Positions 36,732 through 45,641 of a DNA stretch of 64,000 bases are shown one piece after another. This DNA is from Streptomonospora litoralis (GTDB lineage: Bacteria > Actinomycetota > Actinomycetes > Streptosporangiales > Streptosporangiaceae), in NCBI RefSeq assembly GCF_004323735.1, contig NZ_CP036455.1, positions 2,103,101 to 2,167,100 of the forward strand, given 5' to 3'. Within the stretch, counting starts at the first letter, position 1, and each line of letters starts with the position of its first letter. The translations under genes and the position numbers were made by a program. The notes beneath the pieces were generated by a model, which saw nothing but the letters and a program-made list of their open reading frames with translations, did no database searches and was not told the origin of the DNA.

Positions 36732-38357
36732 TCACATCCGGAAGACGCCGTAGCCGACCGGCTCCAGCGGTGCGTGCCGGGCGGCTTCGAGCCCCAGCGC
36801 CAGCACGGTGCGGGTGTCGGCGGGGTCGATGACGCCGTCGTCCCACAGCCGCGCCGTCGAGTAGTAGGGGTCGCCTTGGCGCTCGTACTGCTCGCGGATC
36901 GGCGTCTTGAATTCCTCTTCCTCCTGGGCCGGCCACTCCTCGCCGCGCGCCTCCACCTGGTCGCGCCGCACGGTGGCCAGTACCGAGGCGGCCTGTTCGC
37001 CGCCCATGACCGAGATCCGCGCATTGGGCCACATCCACAGGAACCGCGGCGAATACGCGCGCCCGCACATGCTGTAGTTGCCGGCGCCGAAGGAGCCGCC
37101 GACGACCACGGTGAACTTGGGCACCCGCGCGCAGGCGACGGCCGTCACCATCTTCGCGCCGTGCTTGGCGATGCCGCCGGCCTCGTAGTCGCGACCGACC
37201 ATGAACCCGGAGATGTTCTGCAGGAACACCAGCGGAGTGCTGCGCCGGTCGCACAGTTCGATGAAGTGCGCGCCTTTGAGCGCCGACTCGGCGAAGAGGA
37301 TGCCGTTGTTGGCGACGATGCCCACCGGGTGGCCGTGGATGCGGGCGAACCCGCAGACCAGTGTGGTGCCGTACTCGGCCTTGAACTCGGTGAACTCGCT
37401 GCCGTCCACGACGCGGCCGATGATCTCGCGGACGTCGTAGGGGGTGCGGGTGTCGGTGGGCACCACGCCGTAGATCTCTTCGGGGTCCAGCGCCGGCGGG
37501 CGGGGTTCGGCGCGTTCCCAGGCCGGTTCGGGGCGGCCGCCGAGCGTGTCGGCGATCTGGCGGACGACGGCCAGCGCGTGCGCGTCGTCGTCGGCGAGGT
37601 GGTCGGCGACCCCGGAGACGCGGGCGTGCACCTCGCCGCCGCCCAGCTCCTCGGCGGTGACGACCTCGCCGGTGGCCGCCTTCACCAGCGGCGGACCGCC
37701 CAGGAAGATGGTGCCCTGCTCGCGCACGATCACGGCCTCGTCGCTCATCGCGGGCACGTAGGCGCCGCCGGCCGTGCAGGAGCCCAGCACCGCCGCGACC
37801 TGGGGGATACCCAGCTGCGACATGGTCGCCTGGTTGTAGAAGATGCGCCCGAAGTGCTCGCGGTCGGGGAAGACGTCGTCCTGCATCGGCAGGAACGCGC
37901 CGCCCGAGTCGGCCAGGTAGACGCACGGCAGCCGGTTGTGCAGCGCGACCTCCTGGGCGCGCAGGTGCTTCTTGACGGTCATGGGGTAGTAGCTGCCGCC
38001 CTTGACCGTCGCGTCGTTGGCGACGATCACGGTCTCGCGTCCGCACACCCGCCCGATCCCGGTGATGATGCCGGCGGCGGGGGCGTCGTGGCCGTCGGCG
38101 CCGTAGAGGCCCCAGCCGGCCAGCGGGGACAGCTCCAAAAACGGCGATCCGGGATCCAGCAGGTGGTTGACGCGGTCGCGCGGAAGCAGCTTGCCGCGTT
38201 CGGTGTGGCGGTTGCGCGTCTTCTCCGGGCCGCCGAGGGCGGTGGCGGCGATTCGGTCGCGCAGCTGGGCGGCCAGGGCGCGGTTGGCTTCGGCGTTGCC
38301 CGCGAACGCGGCGCCCTCGGTGTCGACGGCCGAGCTGAGCACCGGTGCCGTTGGCAT
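36732..38357 (-). CDS. Acyl-CoA carboxylase carboxyltransferase subunit (MccB-like)
   Basis: A 541-aa crotonase-fold carboxyltransferase; ATG 38357 follows GGGAGG. Motifs of methylcrotonyl-CoA carboxylase beta: [80 protein letters not shown] and [15 protein letters not shown]. It transfers carboxyl from biotin to 3-methylcrotonyl-CoA if the assignment is right; geranyl-CoA or propionyl-CoA are alternatives. First gene of the operon, divergent from a TetR gene. Confidence 0.9.
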   Translation of the reverse strand: MPTAPVLSSAVDTEGAAFAGNAEANRALAAQLRDRIAATALGGPEKTRNRHTERGKLLPRDRVNHLLDPGSPFLELSPLAGWGLYGADGHDAPAAGIITGIGRVCGRETVIVANDATVKGGSYYPMTVKKHLRAQEVALHNRLPCVYLADSGGAFLPMQDDVFPDREHFGRIFYNQATMSQLGIPQVAAVLGSCTAGGAYVPAMSDEAVIVREQGTIFLGGPPLVKAATGEVVTAEELGGGEVHARVSGVADHLADDDAHALAVVRQIADTLGGRPEPAWERAEPRPPALDPEEIYGVVPTDTRTPYDVREIIGRVVDGSEFTEFKAEYGTTLVCGFARIHGHPVGIVANNGILFAESALKGAHFIELCDRRSTPLVFLQNISGFMVGRDYEAGGIAKHGAKMVTAVACARVPKFTVVVGGSFGAGNYSMCGRAYSPRFLWMWPNARISVMGGEQAASVLATVRRDQVEARGEEWPAQEEEEFKTPIREQYERQGDPYYSTARLWDDGVIDPADTRTVLALGLEAARHAPLEPVGYGVFRM

Positions 38358-38384
38358 CTGTTGGCCTCCCGGGTTAATGATCGA

Positions 38385-38401
38385 TAACATCGGCGATGTT
38401 A
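38385..38401. promoter_or_regulatory. TetR operator between carboxylase operon and TetR gene
   Basis: TAACATCG-G-CGATGTTA is a perfect 17-bp palindrome, centred 36 bases upstream of the carboxyltransferase ATG. It is flanked by GTTAAT (38373) and GTTAAC (38408), extending the symmetry. It is well placed to control both divergent transcripts. Confidence 0.7.
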
Positions 38402-38477
38402 GTGACCGTTAACTCCGGTGTCCAGGGGCCGTTCCGCGCAGCGTCGGCGGGAGCGTCCCGGCGGGAAGGAGGCGCCG

Positions 38478-39059
38478 ATGCCCGGCCGGGCAGCCGGCGC
38501 GCGCCGCGCCGAGATCCTGCGGGCGGCCGCGGAACTGTTCGCCGCGCGCGGCTTCCACGGTGTGAGCATCGACGACCTGGGACGGGCGGTCGGCACCAGC
38601 GGACCGGCCCTCTACCGGCACTTCCCGGGCAAGGAGGCGCTGCTCGGGGCCATGCTGCTGGATGTCAGCGAGCGCCTGGCCGCCGACGGGGAGCGGCGTG
38701 CAACGGCCTTCGCCGACGACCCCCGCCGGGCGCTGGAGGAGCTGCTGCGCGGCCACATCGAGTTCGCGCTCACCGAGCCGGCGCTTATCACGGTGCACGA
38801 CCGGGAACTGGACAACGTCCCCGACCCGCACCGCCGCCGCATCCGGCGCCTGCAGCGCGGCTACGTCGAGCGGTGGGTGGGCGTGCTCGCCCGGCTCCGC
38901 CCCGGCACCGACGCGCCGACGCTGCGCGCGGCCGTGCACGCGGCCTTCGGTCTGCTCAACTCCACTCCGCACAGCGCCGACGAACTGCCTGCCGAGTCCA
39001 TGACCCCGCTGCTGCTGGCCATGGGCACGGCGGCCCTGCTGGCCGAGGACGACGTTTGA
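38478..39059 (+). CDS. TetR family regulator of the acyl-CoA carboxylase cluster
   Basis: This 193-aa regulator starts at ATG 38478, after AAGGAGG. HTH: ILRAAAELFAARGFHGVSID, DLGRAVGTSGPALYRHFPGK. The C-terminal part has the family's long helices (EFALTEPALITVHDRELDNV, RGYVERWVGVLARLRP). Related proteins lie next to acyl-CoA metabolism genes in other actinobacteria. It probably binds the palindrome at 38385-38401. Confidence 0.88.
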   Translation: MPGRAAGARRAEILRAAAELFAARGFHGVSIDDLGRAVGTSGPALYRHFPGKEALLGAMLLDVSERLAADGERRATAFADDPRRALEELLRGHIEFALTEPALITVHDRELDNVPDPHRRRIRRLQRGYVERWVGVLARLRPGTDAPTLRAAVHAAFGLLNSTPHSADELPAESMTPLLLAMGTAALLAEDDV

Positions 39060-39182
39060 CTCCGGGGCGCTAGGGCAGCCCGTGCACCAGACGTGCTCTT
39101 CCGCCCCGCCGCGGGTTCCGGTGGTACGGCAGGAGCGGGCAAACCCGCACAGCAGGGCGGCTTAAGGGGGAGTGGATCGACG

Positions 39183-40553
39183 ATGGCACGGCCTCGCATC
39201 GTGGTGATCGGCGCAGGGTTCGCCGGACTGCAGGCGCTTAAGCGACTCGAACGGCGCATACCCAAGACCGCCGCCGACATCGTCCTGGTCGCACCCAACG
39301 ACTACATGCTCTACAGCCCGCTGCTGCCGCAGGTGGCGTCGGGACTGCTGACCCCGCAGTCGGTGGCGGTGTCCCTGCACCGGTCGCTGCACCGGACCCG
39401 CATCGTGCCGGGCTCGGCTATCGGCGTCGACACCGACGCCAAGGCGGTGCTCGTGCGCAAGATCTCCGACGAGGTGACCGTTGAGCGCTACGACCGGCTC
39501 ATCCTCGCGCCGGGCAGCTTCACCCGCGTCTTCGACATCCCCGGTCTGACCGAACACGCCTTCGGCAACAAGAACCTCGCCGAGGCCACCGTGCTGCGCG
39601 ACCACGTGCTGGCCCAGCTGGAACTCGCCAACGCCACCAGCGACCCCGTCGAGCGCGAGGAGCGCTGCCGCTTCGTGGTGGTGGGCGGCAGCTACACCGG
39701 TGCGGAGACCGCGGCCTCGCTGCGCCGGCTGACCGAGGAGGCGGCCAAGCGCTACCCGTCGCTGCGCTCGGCCATCAGCTGGCACGTGGTCGACATCGCG
39801 CCGCGGCTGCTGCCGGAGCTGGGCTCCAAACTGGGCGACGAAGCGCTGGAGCTGCTGCGCTCCATGGGCGTAGAGGTCAAGCTGGAGGTGACGGTCAAGG
39901 AGGTCACCGAGCACAAGGTGGCGCTGACCGACGGCCGGGTGCTGCCCTGCCGAACCGTCATCTGGACCGCCGGCACTTCGCCGAGCCCGCTGATGGGTTC
40001 CCTGGGGGCCGAGACCGACCGCGGCAAGCTCGTGGTGGGCGCCGACCTCGCGGTACCCGAGCACCCCGACGTGTTCGCGTTGGGCGACGCCGCGGCCGTG
40101 CCCGACCTCAGCAAGGACGAGAGCGGCGCCGTATGCCCGCCCACGGCCCAGTACGCCGAGCGGCAGGGCACGGTGGCCGCCGAGAACGCGATCGCCTCGC
40201 TGACCGGCCGGCCCAAGCGCACGTTCCTGCACAAGGACCTCGGCCTGGTGGTCGATCTGAGCGGGCGCGACGCGGTGGCCCGACCGCTGGGCTACGACCT
40301 CTCCGGACTCCCCGCGTTCGCGGTGACCCGCGGCTACCACCTGTGGTCGCTGCCCTCCAACCCGGCCCGCGCGCGGGTGGCGGCCAACTGGATGATCCGT
40401 GCGGTGACCGGCGGCGAGGTGTCGCGGCTGGGCTTCCACCGCGGCAAGCCGTCGACCTTCGTCGACCTGGAGGCCGCCCACTACCTGGACCCCGAAGACT
40501 CCCGCAAGGAGAGCGCGCGCCTGCTGGACACGGCCGCCGCGGCCCAGGAGTAG
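39183..40553 (+). CDS. Type II NADH dehydrogenase-like flavoprotein
   Basis: A 456-aa NDH-2 family protein from ATG 39183 (GGGGGAG upstream). FAD-binding IVVIGAGFAGLQALKRLE at the N-terminus, NADH-binding RFVVVGGSYTGAETAASLRR in the middle, and the C-terminal FAD contact PDVFALGDAAAV. A terminal helix region would attach it to the membrane face. It transfers electrons from NADH to quinone without proton pumping. Other class members (sulfide:quinone reductase-like) lack this layout, and no redox cysteines are seen. Confidence 0.85.
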   Translation: MARPRIVVIGAGFAGLQALKRLERRIPKTAADIVLVAPNDYMLYSPLLPQVASGLLTPQSVAVSLHRSLHRTRIVPGSAIGVDTDAKAVLVRKISDEVTVERYDRLILAPGSFTRVFDIPGLTEHAFGNKNLAEATVLRDHVLAQLELANATSDPVEREERCRFVVVGGSYTGAETAASLRRLTEEAAKRYPSLRSAISWHVVDIAPRLLPELGSKLGDEALELLRSMGVEVKLEVTVKEVTEHKVALTDGRVLPCRTVIWTAGTSPSPLMGSLGAETDRGKLVVGADLAVPEHPDVFALGDAAAVPDLSKDESGAVCPPTAQYAERQGTVAAENAIASLTGRPKRTFLHKDLGLVVDLSGRDAVARPLGYDLSGLPAFAVTRGYHLWSLPSNPARARVAANWMIRAVTGGEVSRLGFHRGKPSTFVDLEAAHYLDPEDSRKESARLLDTAAAAQE

Positions 40554-40619
40554 CGGGACGGAGCAGGCCCGGCAGGCCGGGCGGGCCGGCGCGCGTGCGG
40601 CGGCTGCGGCGCGGGGCGG

Positions 40620-40657
40620 GGCGTCGGCCGTCCGTGCCGGTGCGAACGGCCGACGCC
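40620..40657. terminator. Convergent terminator between NDH-2 and copZ
   Basis: GGCGTCGGCCGT (40620-40631) and ACGGCCGACGCC (40646-40657) form a perfect 12-bp stem with a 14-base loop, midway between two converging genes. No U-tract. Confidence 0.65.
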
Positions 40658-40673
40658 GCCGACCCGGCGGCGC

Positions 40674-40883
40674 TCAGCGCGCGATCTCGTACCCCGCCTC
40701 GTCGACGGCGGCGTCGAGCTGCTCGTCGGACAGCGGGTGCTCGCTGGCGATGTCGACGCGGCCGCTGCCGAGGTCGACGTCGACCGCGGTCACTCCGGGC
40801 AGCGCCGAGACCTCCTCGCGGACCGCCTTGACGCAGTGCTCGCAGGTCATGCCCTGGACGGTGATGGTGGTGCTGGCGGCCAT
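40674..40883 (-). CDS. CopZ-like heavy-metal-associated copper chaperone
   Basis: A 69-aa HMA-domain protein, ferredoxin-like fold. The Cu(I)-binding motif GMTCEHC is at residues 11-17 and the domain continues LPGVTAVDVDLGSGRVDI to AAVDEAGYEI. It binds cuprous ions in the cytosol and usually hands them to a P1B ATPase. It lies 47 bases downstream of csoR in the same operon; no copA ATPase follows, unlike most such operons. Confidence 0.92.
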   Translation of the reverse strand: MAASTTITVQGMTCEHCVKAVREEVSALPGVTAVDVDLGSGRVDIASEHPLSDEQLDAAVDEAGYEIAR

Positions 40884-40930
40884 GCTCGGCCCCTTCCCTG
40901 ACGGCGGTTGCATCGGTTTCCGAGGGCGGG

Positions 40931-41218
40931 TCAGGAGCGCATCAGACGGGCGATCGCCTCGGACGCCTCGCGCACCTTCTCGTCGGCCTCCTCGCCGCCG
41001 TTGGCGACGGCGTGCCCGACACAGTGCTTGAGGTGCTCGTCGAGCATCGACAGCGCGAACGAGCGCAGCGCCTTGTTGACGGCGGAGGTCTGGGTCAGGA
41101 TGTCGATGCAGTAGGAGTCGCTCTCGACCATTCGCTGCAGTCCGCGCACCTGGCCCTCGATCCGGCTGAGCCGGTTGAGGTGGCTCTTCTTGTCGTCGTG
41201 GTAGCCGTAGGTGGCCAT
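40931..41218 (-). CDS. csoR: CsoR family copper-sensing repressor
   Basis: A 95-aa all-helical repressor. ATG 41218 is preferred, as AGGGGAG precedes it; an ATG at 41254 touches the operator and lacks a site. Ligands of the CsoR copper site are at the canonical places: Cys37 (DSYCIDI), His62 and Cys66 (EHLKHC). LNRLSRIEGQVRGLQRM is the conserved DNA-binding helix. Cu(I) binding releases it from DNA, inducing csoR-copZ. Confidence 0.93.
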   Translation of the reverse strand: MATYGYHDDKKSHLNRLSRIEGQVRGLQRMVESDSYCIDILTQTSAVNKALRSFALSMLDEHLKHCVGHAVANGGEEADEKVREASEAIARLMRS

Positions 41219-41257
41219 CTGGGTGCTCCCCTGGGTTTCCCGCTCTGCAGCCATGAA

Positions 41258-41276
41258 TATACCCCCTTCGGGTATA
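41258..41276 (-). promoter_or_regulatory. CsoR operator
   Basis: TATACCC-CCTTC-GGGTATA is a perfect inverted repeat of 7+7 with a 5-bp spacer, matching the known CsoR box (ATACCCC/GGGGTAT type). It lies 40 bases before the csoR start, overlapping the promoter region. Confidence 0.85.
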
Positions 41277-41411
41277 ACAGCGCCCTGTGTGCGTGCGGCA
41301 TTCCCGAGGCAGGGCGCGCCGCGTGGGCACGATACCGGCAGCGCCGATGTGCCCCGGTATGGTCGTTTCCGCGCGCACCAGGGCGGATGTACCGGCAGGC
41401 CGCGCGCGCCA

Positions 41412-42026
41412 TCAGGTGCGGCGGGGGCGCAGGCCCATGCGGCGCAGTTCGAGGTCGGCCAGCCCGGCGATCGCCGCGCGGTCGCCCTTGCGCCATGCTG
41501 CGGCGGGGTCCGGTGCGACCTTGAGCAGCCGCCGCGGGCGCGCCGAAGCCAGCGCGCGCAGCGCGAGCAGCGACGCCCCGCTCTGGTCGGGCATCGAGCG
41601 CAGCGCGGCGGCGCTTGAGGCCCGGCGGATCCACCGGGCGCGCGTGGGCAGCCAGACGACCAGGGCGAACAGCACCGGCAGCGCGGCCGTCAGCAGCGAC
41701 AGCGTCAGGGCGACGGTGGTCATGGTCTCCTGGAGGCCCTGACCGGCTTCGCTGAGCGACGTGCCCGCCTCGCCGACGCTCTGGAAGGGCGCCGCGAGGC
41801 TGTCGCCGGCCAGCGGAACCCGCTTCACCTGCTCCGCGGCGTCGGCCATGTTCTCCGATACCCCGTTGCCGGCCGACTCCAGCAGCTCTCCCGGCACGGC
41901 CAGGGTGCTGAGCGTGTCGTGCAGCGTCATGCCCGCCCACACCCAGGCCGCGATCCAGCCCGCGGTCAGCAGGTCGGCCGCGAACTGCACGAGGAAGCGG
42001 AGGGGGCGGTCGGCGTAGATTCTCAT
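41412..42026 (-). CDS. Hypothetical membrane protein
   Basis: Not recognised. 204 aa from ATG 42026. Two hydrophobic helices are visible: LVQFAADLLTAGWIAAWVWA (about 12-31) and ALTLSLLTAALPVLFALVVW (about 106-125), separated by a helical, mostly extracytoplasmic segment (ELLESAGNGVSENMADAAEQ). The C-terminal 75 residues are basic and soluble (RARWIRRASSAAALR). Perhaps an actinobacterial envelope protein. Confidence 0.7.
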   Translation of the reverse strand: MRIYADRPLRFLVQFAADLLTAGWIAAWVWAGMTLHDTLSTLAVPGELLESAGNGVSENMADAAEQVKRVPLAGDSLAAPFQSVGEAGTSLSEAGQGLQETMTTVALTLSLLTAALPVLFALVVWLPTRARWIRRASSAAALRSMPDQSGASLLALRALASARPRRLLKVAPDPAAAWRKGDRAAIAGLADLELRRMGLRPRRT

Positions 42027-42231
42027 CGCGTCTCCAAACCGGGCACCGGGGGCATCGGGGGCAAGGCGGGGGAGTCCGGCGAATCCTCCCGTCGAAGCAG
42101 TCCCCCGAACAGCCCGGCTTAGACCTGCCGTGGCCGCCGAACACCCGGTACGGCTACCGGTGCCGCCGCGCCGGGCCCGCGGCGCGCGAGGTGCTTGCCA
42201 ACCCCTGCGCAGTCGACCGACCATTGGACCT

Positions 42232-42486
42232 ATGAGCGAGTCCAGGAACGAGGAGCGCGGCATCCTCAGCCGGATCGACGATCTGGTCACTGAGGAGCGC
42301 GACCTGCGCGAGCAGAACGAGCACCGGCTGACCCCGGAGGAGCGCCAGCGGATGCGCGAGCTTGAGCGGGAGCTGGACCAGTGCTGGGACCTGCTGCGCC
42401 AGCGCCGCGCCCGCGAGGAGTTCGGCGACGACCCCGACACGGCCCACGTGCGCCCAGCGGGCGAAGTAGAGGGCTACCGCCAGTAG
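42232..42486 (+). CDS. DUF2630 family protein
   Basis: An 84-aa charged helical protein from ATG 42232. ILSRIDDLVTEERDLREQNE then LTPEERQRMRELERELDQCW, then DLLRQRRAREEFGDDPDTA are typical of the family, which is widespread in actinobacteria and has no known function. Predicted to be two antiparallel helices. Confidence 0.85.
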   Translation: MSESRNEERGILSRIDDLVTEERDLREQNEHRLTPEERQRMRELERELDQCWDLLRQRRAREEFGDDPDTAHVRPAGEVEGYRQ

Positions 42487-42652
42487 CCGCCTCCGCCACC
42501 CGCGGACGTCGGCCGGATCCGGACACGAGCGCCCCGCGGGAACTCATAAGCCGGCAGACGCGTCTCACCTCCCGACCGAGCACCCTGCCGCGCGCGTGGC
42601 GCGGTGCGGCGGCGGTGCGCAGAGCAGGTGAGATGGATCGGGCCGCCCCTCG

Positions 42653-43276
42653 ATGCTGGAGATACTGACCGGGACCGGACTCGCCTCGGCCGCCGGCCTC
42701 AACGCCTACATCCCGTTGCTGACCGTCGGACTGGTCGCGCGCTTCACCGACCTGCTGCCGCTCGGCCCCGGCTGGCAGTGGCTGGAGCACCCCGCGGTGC
42801 TCGCGATCCTCGGCGTGCTGCTGGCCTTGGAGGTCGCCGCCGACAAGATTCCGGCGGTCGACAGCGTCAACGACGTCGTGCAGACCTTCGTGCGCCCCAC
42901 CTCGGGCGGACTGACCTTCGGCGCGGGCGCCTCCTCCTTCACCGCCGCCGACCTGACGGCCCTCGGCGGCGGCGAGGGCGCCGACGGCGCGTCCTGGTGG
43001 CGGATCGCGGCCGGGGTGCTGATCGCGCTGGCCTTCCACCTGCTCAAGGCCGGGGCGCGGCCGGTCCTCAACGCCGTCACCTTCGGCGCCGGCGGACCGG
43101 TGGTCAGCGTCTTCGAGGACGCGGCCGCCGTGCTCACCTCGCTGGCGGCCGTGATCGTGCCGATCCTGGTCCTGATCGCCGTGCCGCTGCTGGCGGCCGT
43201 GGGCGTGTGGGCGTGGCGCCGCCGCAGGCGCCGCCGCCGCGCTCCCGAGGAGGCCGCGGTGCCGCGCGTGCCCTGA
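42653..43276 (+). CDS. DUF4126 family membrane protein
   Basis: A 207-aa integral membrane protein beginning ATG 42653. LEILTGTGLASAAGLNAYIP is the family N-terminus, followed by helices near 20-35, 42-58, 120-138 and 160-185, the last being LAAVIVPILVLIAVPLLAAV. The C-terminus is an arginine cluster. Function unknown. Confidence 0.82.
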   Translation: MLEILTGTGLASAAGLNAYIPLLTVGLVARFTDLLPLGPGWQWLEHPAVLAILGVLLALEVAADKIPAVDSVNDVVQTFVRPTSGGLTFGAGASSFTAADLTALGGGEGADGASWWRIAAGVLIALAFHLLKAGARPVLNAVTFGAGGPVVSVFEDAAAVLTSLAAVIVPILVLIAVPLLAAVGVWAWRRRRRRRRAPEEAAVPRVP

Positions 43277-43376
43277 GACCGCCCTCCGCCGCCCGCCGCT
43301 TGCGCGCGGCGATGGCAAGCGGGCGGGGCAGCGCACCGGATGCGGGGCGCCGACCGGGTCCGCCGAAGCCGTCCCT

Positions 43377-43382
43377 TAGAGT
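43377..43382 (+). promoter_or_regulatory. -10 element of a probable leaderless HAD gene transcript
   Basis: TAGAGT fits the actinobacterial TANNNT -10 hexamer. GTG 43390 lies 7 bases downstream, the distance expected for transcription starting on the start codon itself. No ribosome site precedes either GTG. Confidence 0.4.
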
Positions 43383-43389
43383 GCTCTGC

Positions 43390-44064
43390 GTGGTAGACAA
43401 CGGGTTCGCCCACCTCAGCGGCGTCACGCACATCGTCTGGGACTGGAACGGCACGCTACTCGACGACAACCACGCCAACATGGCCGCGCTGAACCGGGTC
43501 TGCGCCGAGTTCGGGCGCGAGCCCGTCGACATCGACTACTGGCGCGGGTTCTTCCGGCGCCCCCTGCTGGGCTGCTACGAGGACCTGCTGGGCCGCTCCC
43601 TGGCCGAGGACGAGTGGGCCCGGCTGAACCGGGTCTACGACGACCGCTACCGCACGGAACTGCCCTCCTGCACGCTGGCCGACGGCGTTCCCGGCATCCT
43701 CGCCGACTGGTTGGCCCGCGGCGGCTCGCAGTCGCTGCTGTCGATGGCCTCGCACGAGAGCCTCGTCGGCCTGGTCGCCGAGCACTCCCTCGACGACCAC
43801 TTCGCCCGCGTGGACGGGCGGCGCTTCGACACCCCCGACGGCTCCAAGTCCCGCCACCTGGCCGCCCACCTCGCCGAACTGGACGTCGACCCCGCCGCCG
43901 TGGTGCTCATCGGCGACATCGACGACGACGGCCGCGCCGCCTCCGAGGCCGGTGCGCACGCGCTGCTGGTGGCCAGCGGCATGATGAGCCGCGAGCGGCT
44001 CAAGGCCACCGGCCACCCGGTGCTCGACACCCCCAGGCAGGCCGTGGCGGCCCTCTGCGCCTGA
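43390..44064 (+). CDS. HAD family hydrolase
   Basis: A 224-aa HAD phosphatase. Motif I HIVWDWNGTLLDDN (nucleophile Asp and second Asp replaced by Asn, as in some DxN members), motif II LLSMAS, lysine in GSKSRHLA and motif IV VLIGDIDDDGRAA. Similar to phosphoglycolate phosphatase-like enzymes. GTG 43390 is chosen as a probable leaderless start; GTG 43381 is in frame too. Substrate unknown. Confidence 0.85.
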   Translation: MVDNGFAHLSGVTHIVWDWNGTLLDDNHANMAALNRVCAEFGREPVDIDYWRGFFRRPLLGCYEDLLGRSLAEDEWARLNRVYDDRYRTELPSCTLADGVPGILADWLARGGSQSLLSMASHESLVGLVAEHSLDDHFARVDGRRFDTPDGSKSRHLAAHLAELDVDPAAVVLIGDIDDDGRAASEAGAHALLVASGMMSRERLKATGHPVLDTPRQAVAALCA

Positions 44065-44200
44065 ACGGGCGCCCGCCCGCCGCGAAGAGAGCGCATCGAT
44101 CGTGCACCGGTGGCCATCGGTGCCGGCCACGGCAACAGGGACGAGACGGGCGTGTGCCCGGCGGCTTGCGGGGATCGGGCGGCCAAGCCCCACCCGGAAG

Positions 44201-44238
44201 CGGTGAGGGGCGGCACCCGCGGGTGCCGCCCCTCACCG
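44201..44238. terminator. 38-bp perfect palindromic convergent terminator
   Basis: CGGTGAGGGGCGGCACCC (44201-44218) and its exact complement (44221-44238) flank GC, giving a 38-bp perfect palindrome between the HAD (+) and sod (-) stops, symmetric and therefore active on both strands. Confidence 0.75.
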
Positions 44239-44273
44239 GCCGATCTCGGCGCCGCGGCGCCGTCCGGCGGTCG

Positions 44274-44888
44274 TCAGGCCAGCTGGACCTTGCGCGCGTC
44301 CTCGAAGCGGCGCTGCACGTCCGCCCAGTTCACGACGTTCCAGAACGCCTTGACGTAGTCGGCCTTGACGTTCTTGTACTGCAGGTAGAACGCGTGCTCC
44401 CACATGTCGAGCATCAGCAGCGGGTAGGAGCCCGCGGCCAGGTTGCCCTGGTGGTCGTAGAGCTGCTCGATGATCAGCCGCCGGCCGAGGATGTCCCAGG
44501 CGAGGATCGCCCAGCCCGAGCCCTGCACGCCGGTGGCCACGGCGCTGAAGTGGGCCTGGAACGCCTCGAAGCCGCCGAACTGGTCGTCGATGGCCGCGGC
44601 CAGCTCGCCCTCGGGCTTGTCGCCGCCGTCGGGCGACATGTTCGGCCAGAAGACAGAGTGGTTGACGTGCCCCGCCAGGTTGAACGCCAGGTTCTTCTCC
44701 AGCAGGTTGACCGTGCTCAGGTCGTTCTTGTCCCGGGCCTCGGCCAGCTGGTCCAGCGCCGTGTTCGCGCCCTTGACGTAGGTCGCGTGGTGCTTGTCGT
44801 GGTGCAGCTCCATGATCTGACCGGAGATCCACGGCTCCAGCGCCGAGTAGTCGTAGGGCAACTCCGGGAGCTCGTAAGGCGCAGCCAT
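44274..44888 (-). CDS. sod: Superoxide dismutase, Fe/Mn type
   Basis: A 204-aa Fe/Mn superoxide dismutase, converting superoxide to peroxide and oxygen in the cytoplasm. Metal ligands are seen in [13 protein letters not shown] (His), NHSVFWPNM (His region), and [15 protein letters not shown] (Asp and His). [10 protein letters not shown] is also typical. Full length, ATG 44888. The metal cannot be assigned safely from sequence by eye. Confidence 0.95.
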   Translation of the reverse strand: MAAPYELPELPYDYSALEPWISGQIMELHHDKHHATYVKGANTALDQLAEARDKNDLSTVNLLEKNLAFNLAGHVNHSVFWPNMSPDGGDKPEGELAAAIDDQFGGFEAFQAHFSAVATGVQGSGWAILAWDILGRRLIIEQLYDHQGNLAAGSYPLLMLDMWEHAFYLQYKNVKADYVKAFWNVVNWADVQRRFEDARKVQLA

Positions 44889-45092
44889 GTTCTACGCACC
44901 TTCCTCTGACACGATTTCGATGTTTGTGGGGCGACCTCGATCGCCGGTCCGAAGCTATCAGCAGGCGGCCGGACCCGCCTGTATAGCCCTTCTGACAGGC
45001 GGGACCGGGAATAAACCAGGCTTCCCCCAACGCGCGCTCTACCCGGGGCGGGCCCGCCTATACCACGAGCGGGCCCGGGGATCGGGGACGGC

Positions 45093-45641
45093 TCAGCTCG
45101 CGTTGTGCTGCACCTCGAACCGCTTGAGCGCGGCGTCGGCGTCGCCCTCGCCGCCGATGCGCTCCCACAGCTGCGGGAACCACTCCTCGGCCTCGTCCAG
45201 CCACACTGTCATCTGGTGCGGCTTGTCGGCGAGGAACGCCTCGATGTTCGCGGTGACCGTGCGGACGTAGAAGCGGCACACCTCCAACCGCTGCTCGCCG
45301 GGCCAGGGCTGGGGCCGGATGACGAGTGCGCCCGCGAACGCGTTGATGACGCCGGCCGGGTTTCCGTTCTCCCACCGCCGGGCGAAGCTGCGGGCGACCT
45401 GGAGGGGGTCGCGGCGCAGGTGGACATAGAGCGGTTCGGCGCCGTAGCGCTCGTCGAGTTCGCCCAGGAACCACGACAGCCGGTTGTCGATCTCGATGTG
45501 CTGGTCGGGGTAGTCCAGCCGGTCGTCGCCGACGCGGCGGGCGCGACTTTCGTGGCCGACGGTGTAGTTGGTCAGCTCCTCGCACGCCCGCGCGAGGGTG
45601 ACGGAGCCGCAGCGGCCGGTGTTCAGCACGAAGACACGCAT
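45093..45641 (-). CDS. Sulfotransferase-like P-loop protein
   Basis: A 182-aa protein from ATG 45641 (GGAG upstream). The N-terminus VFVLNTGRCGSVTLARACEE fits the 5'-phosphosulfate loop and LHLRRDPLQVARSFARRW-type sequence (YVHLRRDPLQVARSFARRWE) the 3'-phosphate site of PAPS sulfotransferases. It is short for the family. It is divergent from the polysaccharide-type operon at 46.5 kb, so it might sulfate a glycan made there; that link is inference. Confidence 0.65.
   Translation of the reverse strand: MRVFVLNTGRCGSVTLARACEELTNYTVGHESRARRVGDDRLDYPDQHIEIDNRLSWFLGELDERYGAEPLYVHLRRDPLQVARSFARRWENGNPAGVINAFAGALVIRPQPWPGEQRLEVCRFYVRTVTANIEAFLADKPHQMTVWLDEAEEWFPQLWERIGGEGDADAALKRFEVQHNAS

Noticed and set aside
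44201-44238. 38-bp palindrome as a mobile-element end
   Set aside because: It lies exactly between two convergent stops, which a bidirectional terminator explains fully.
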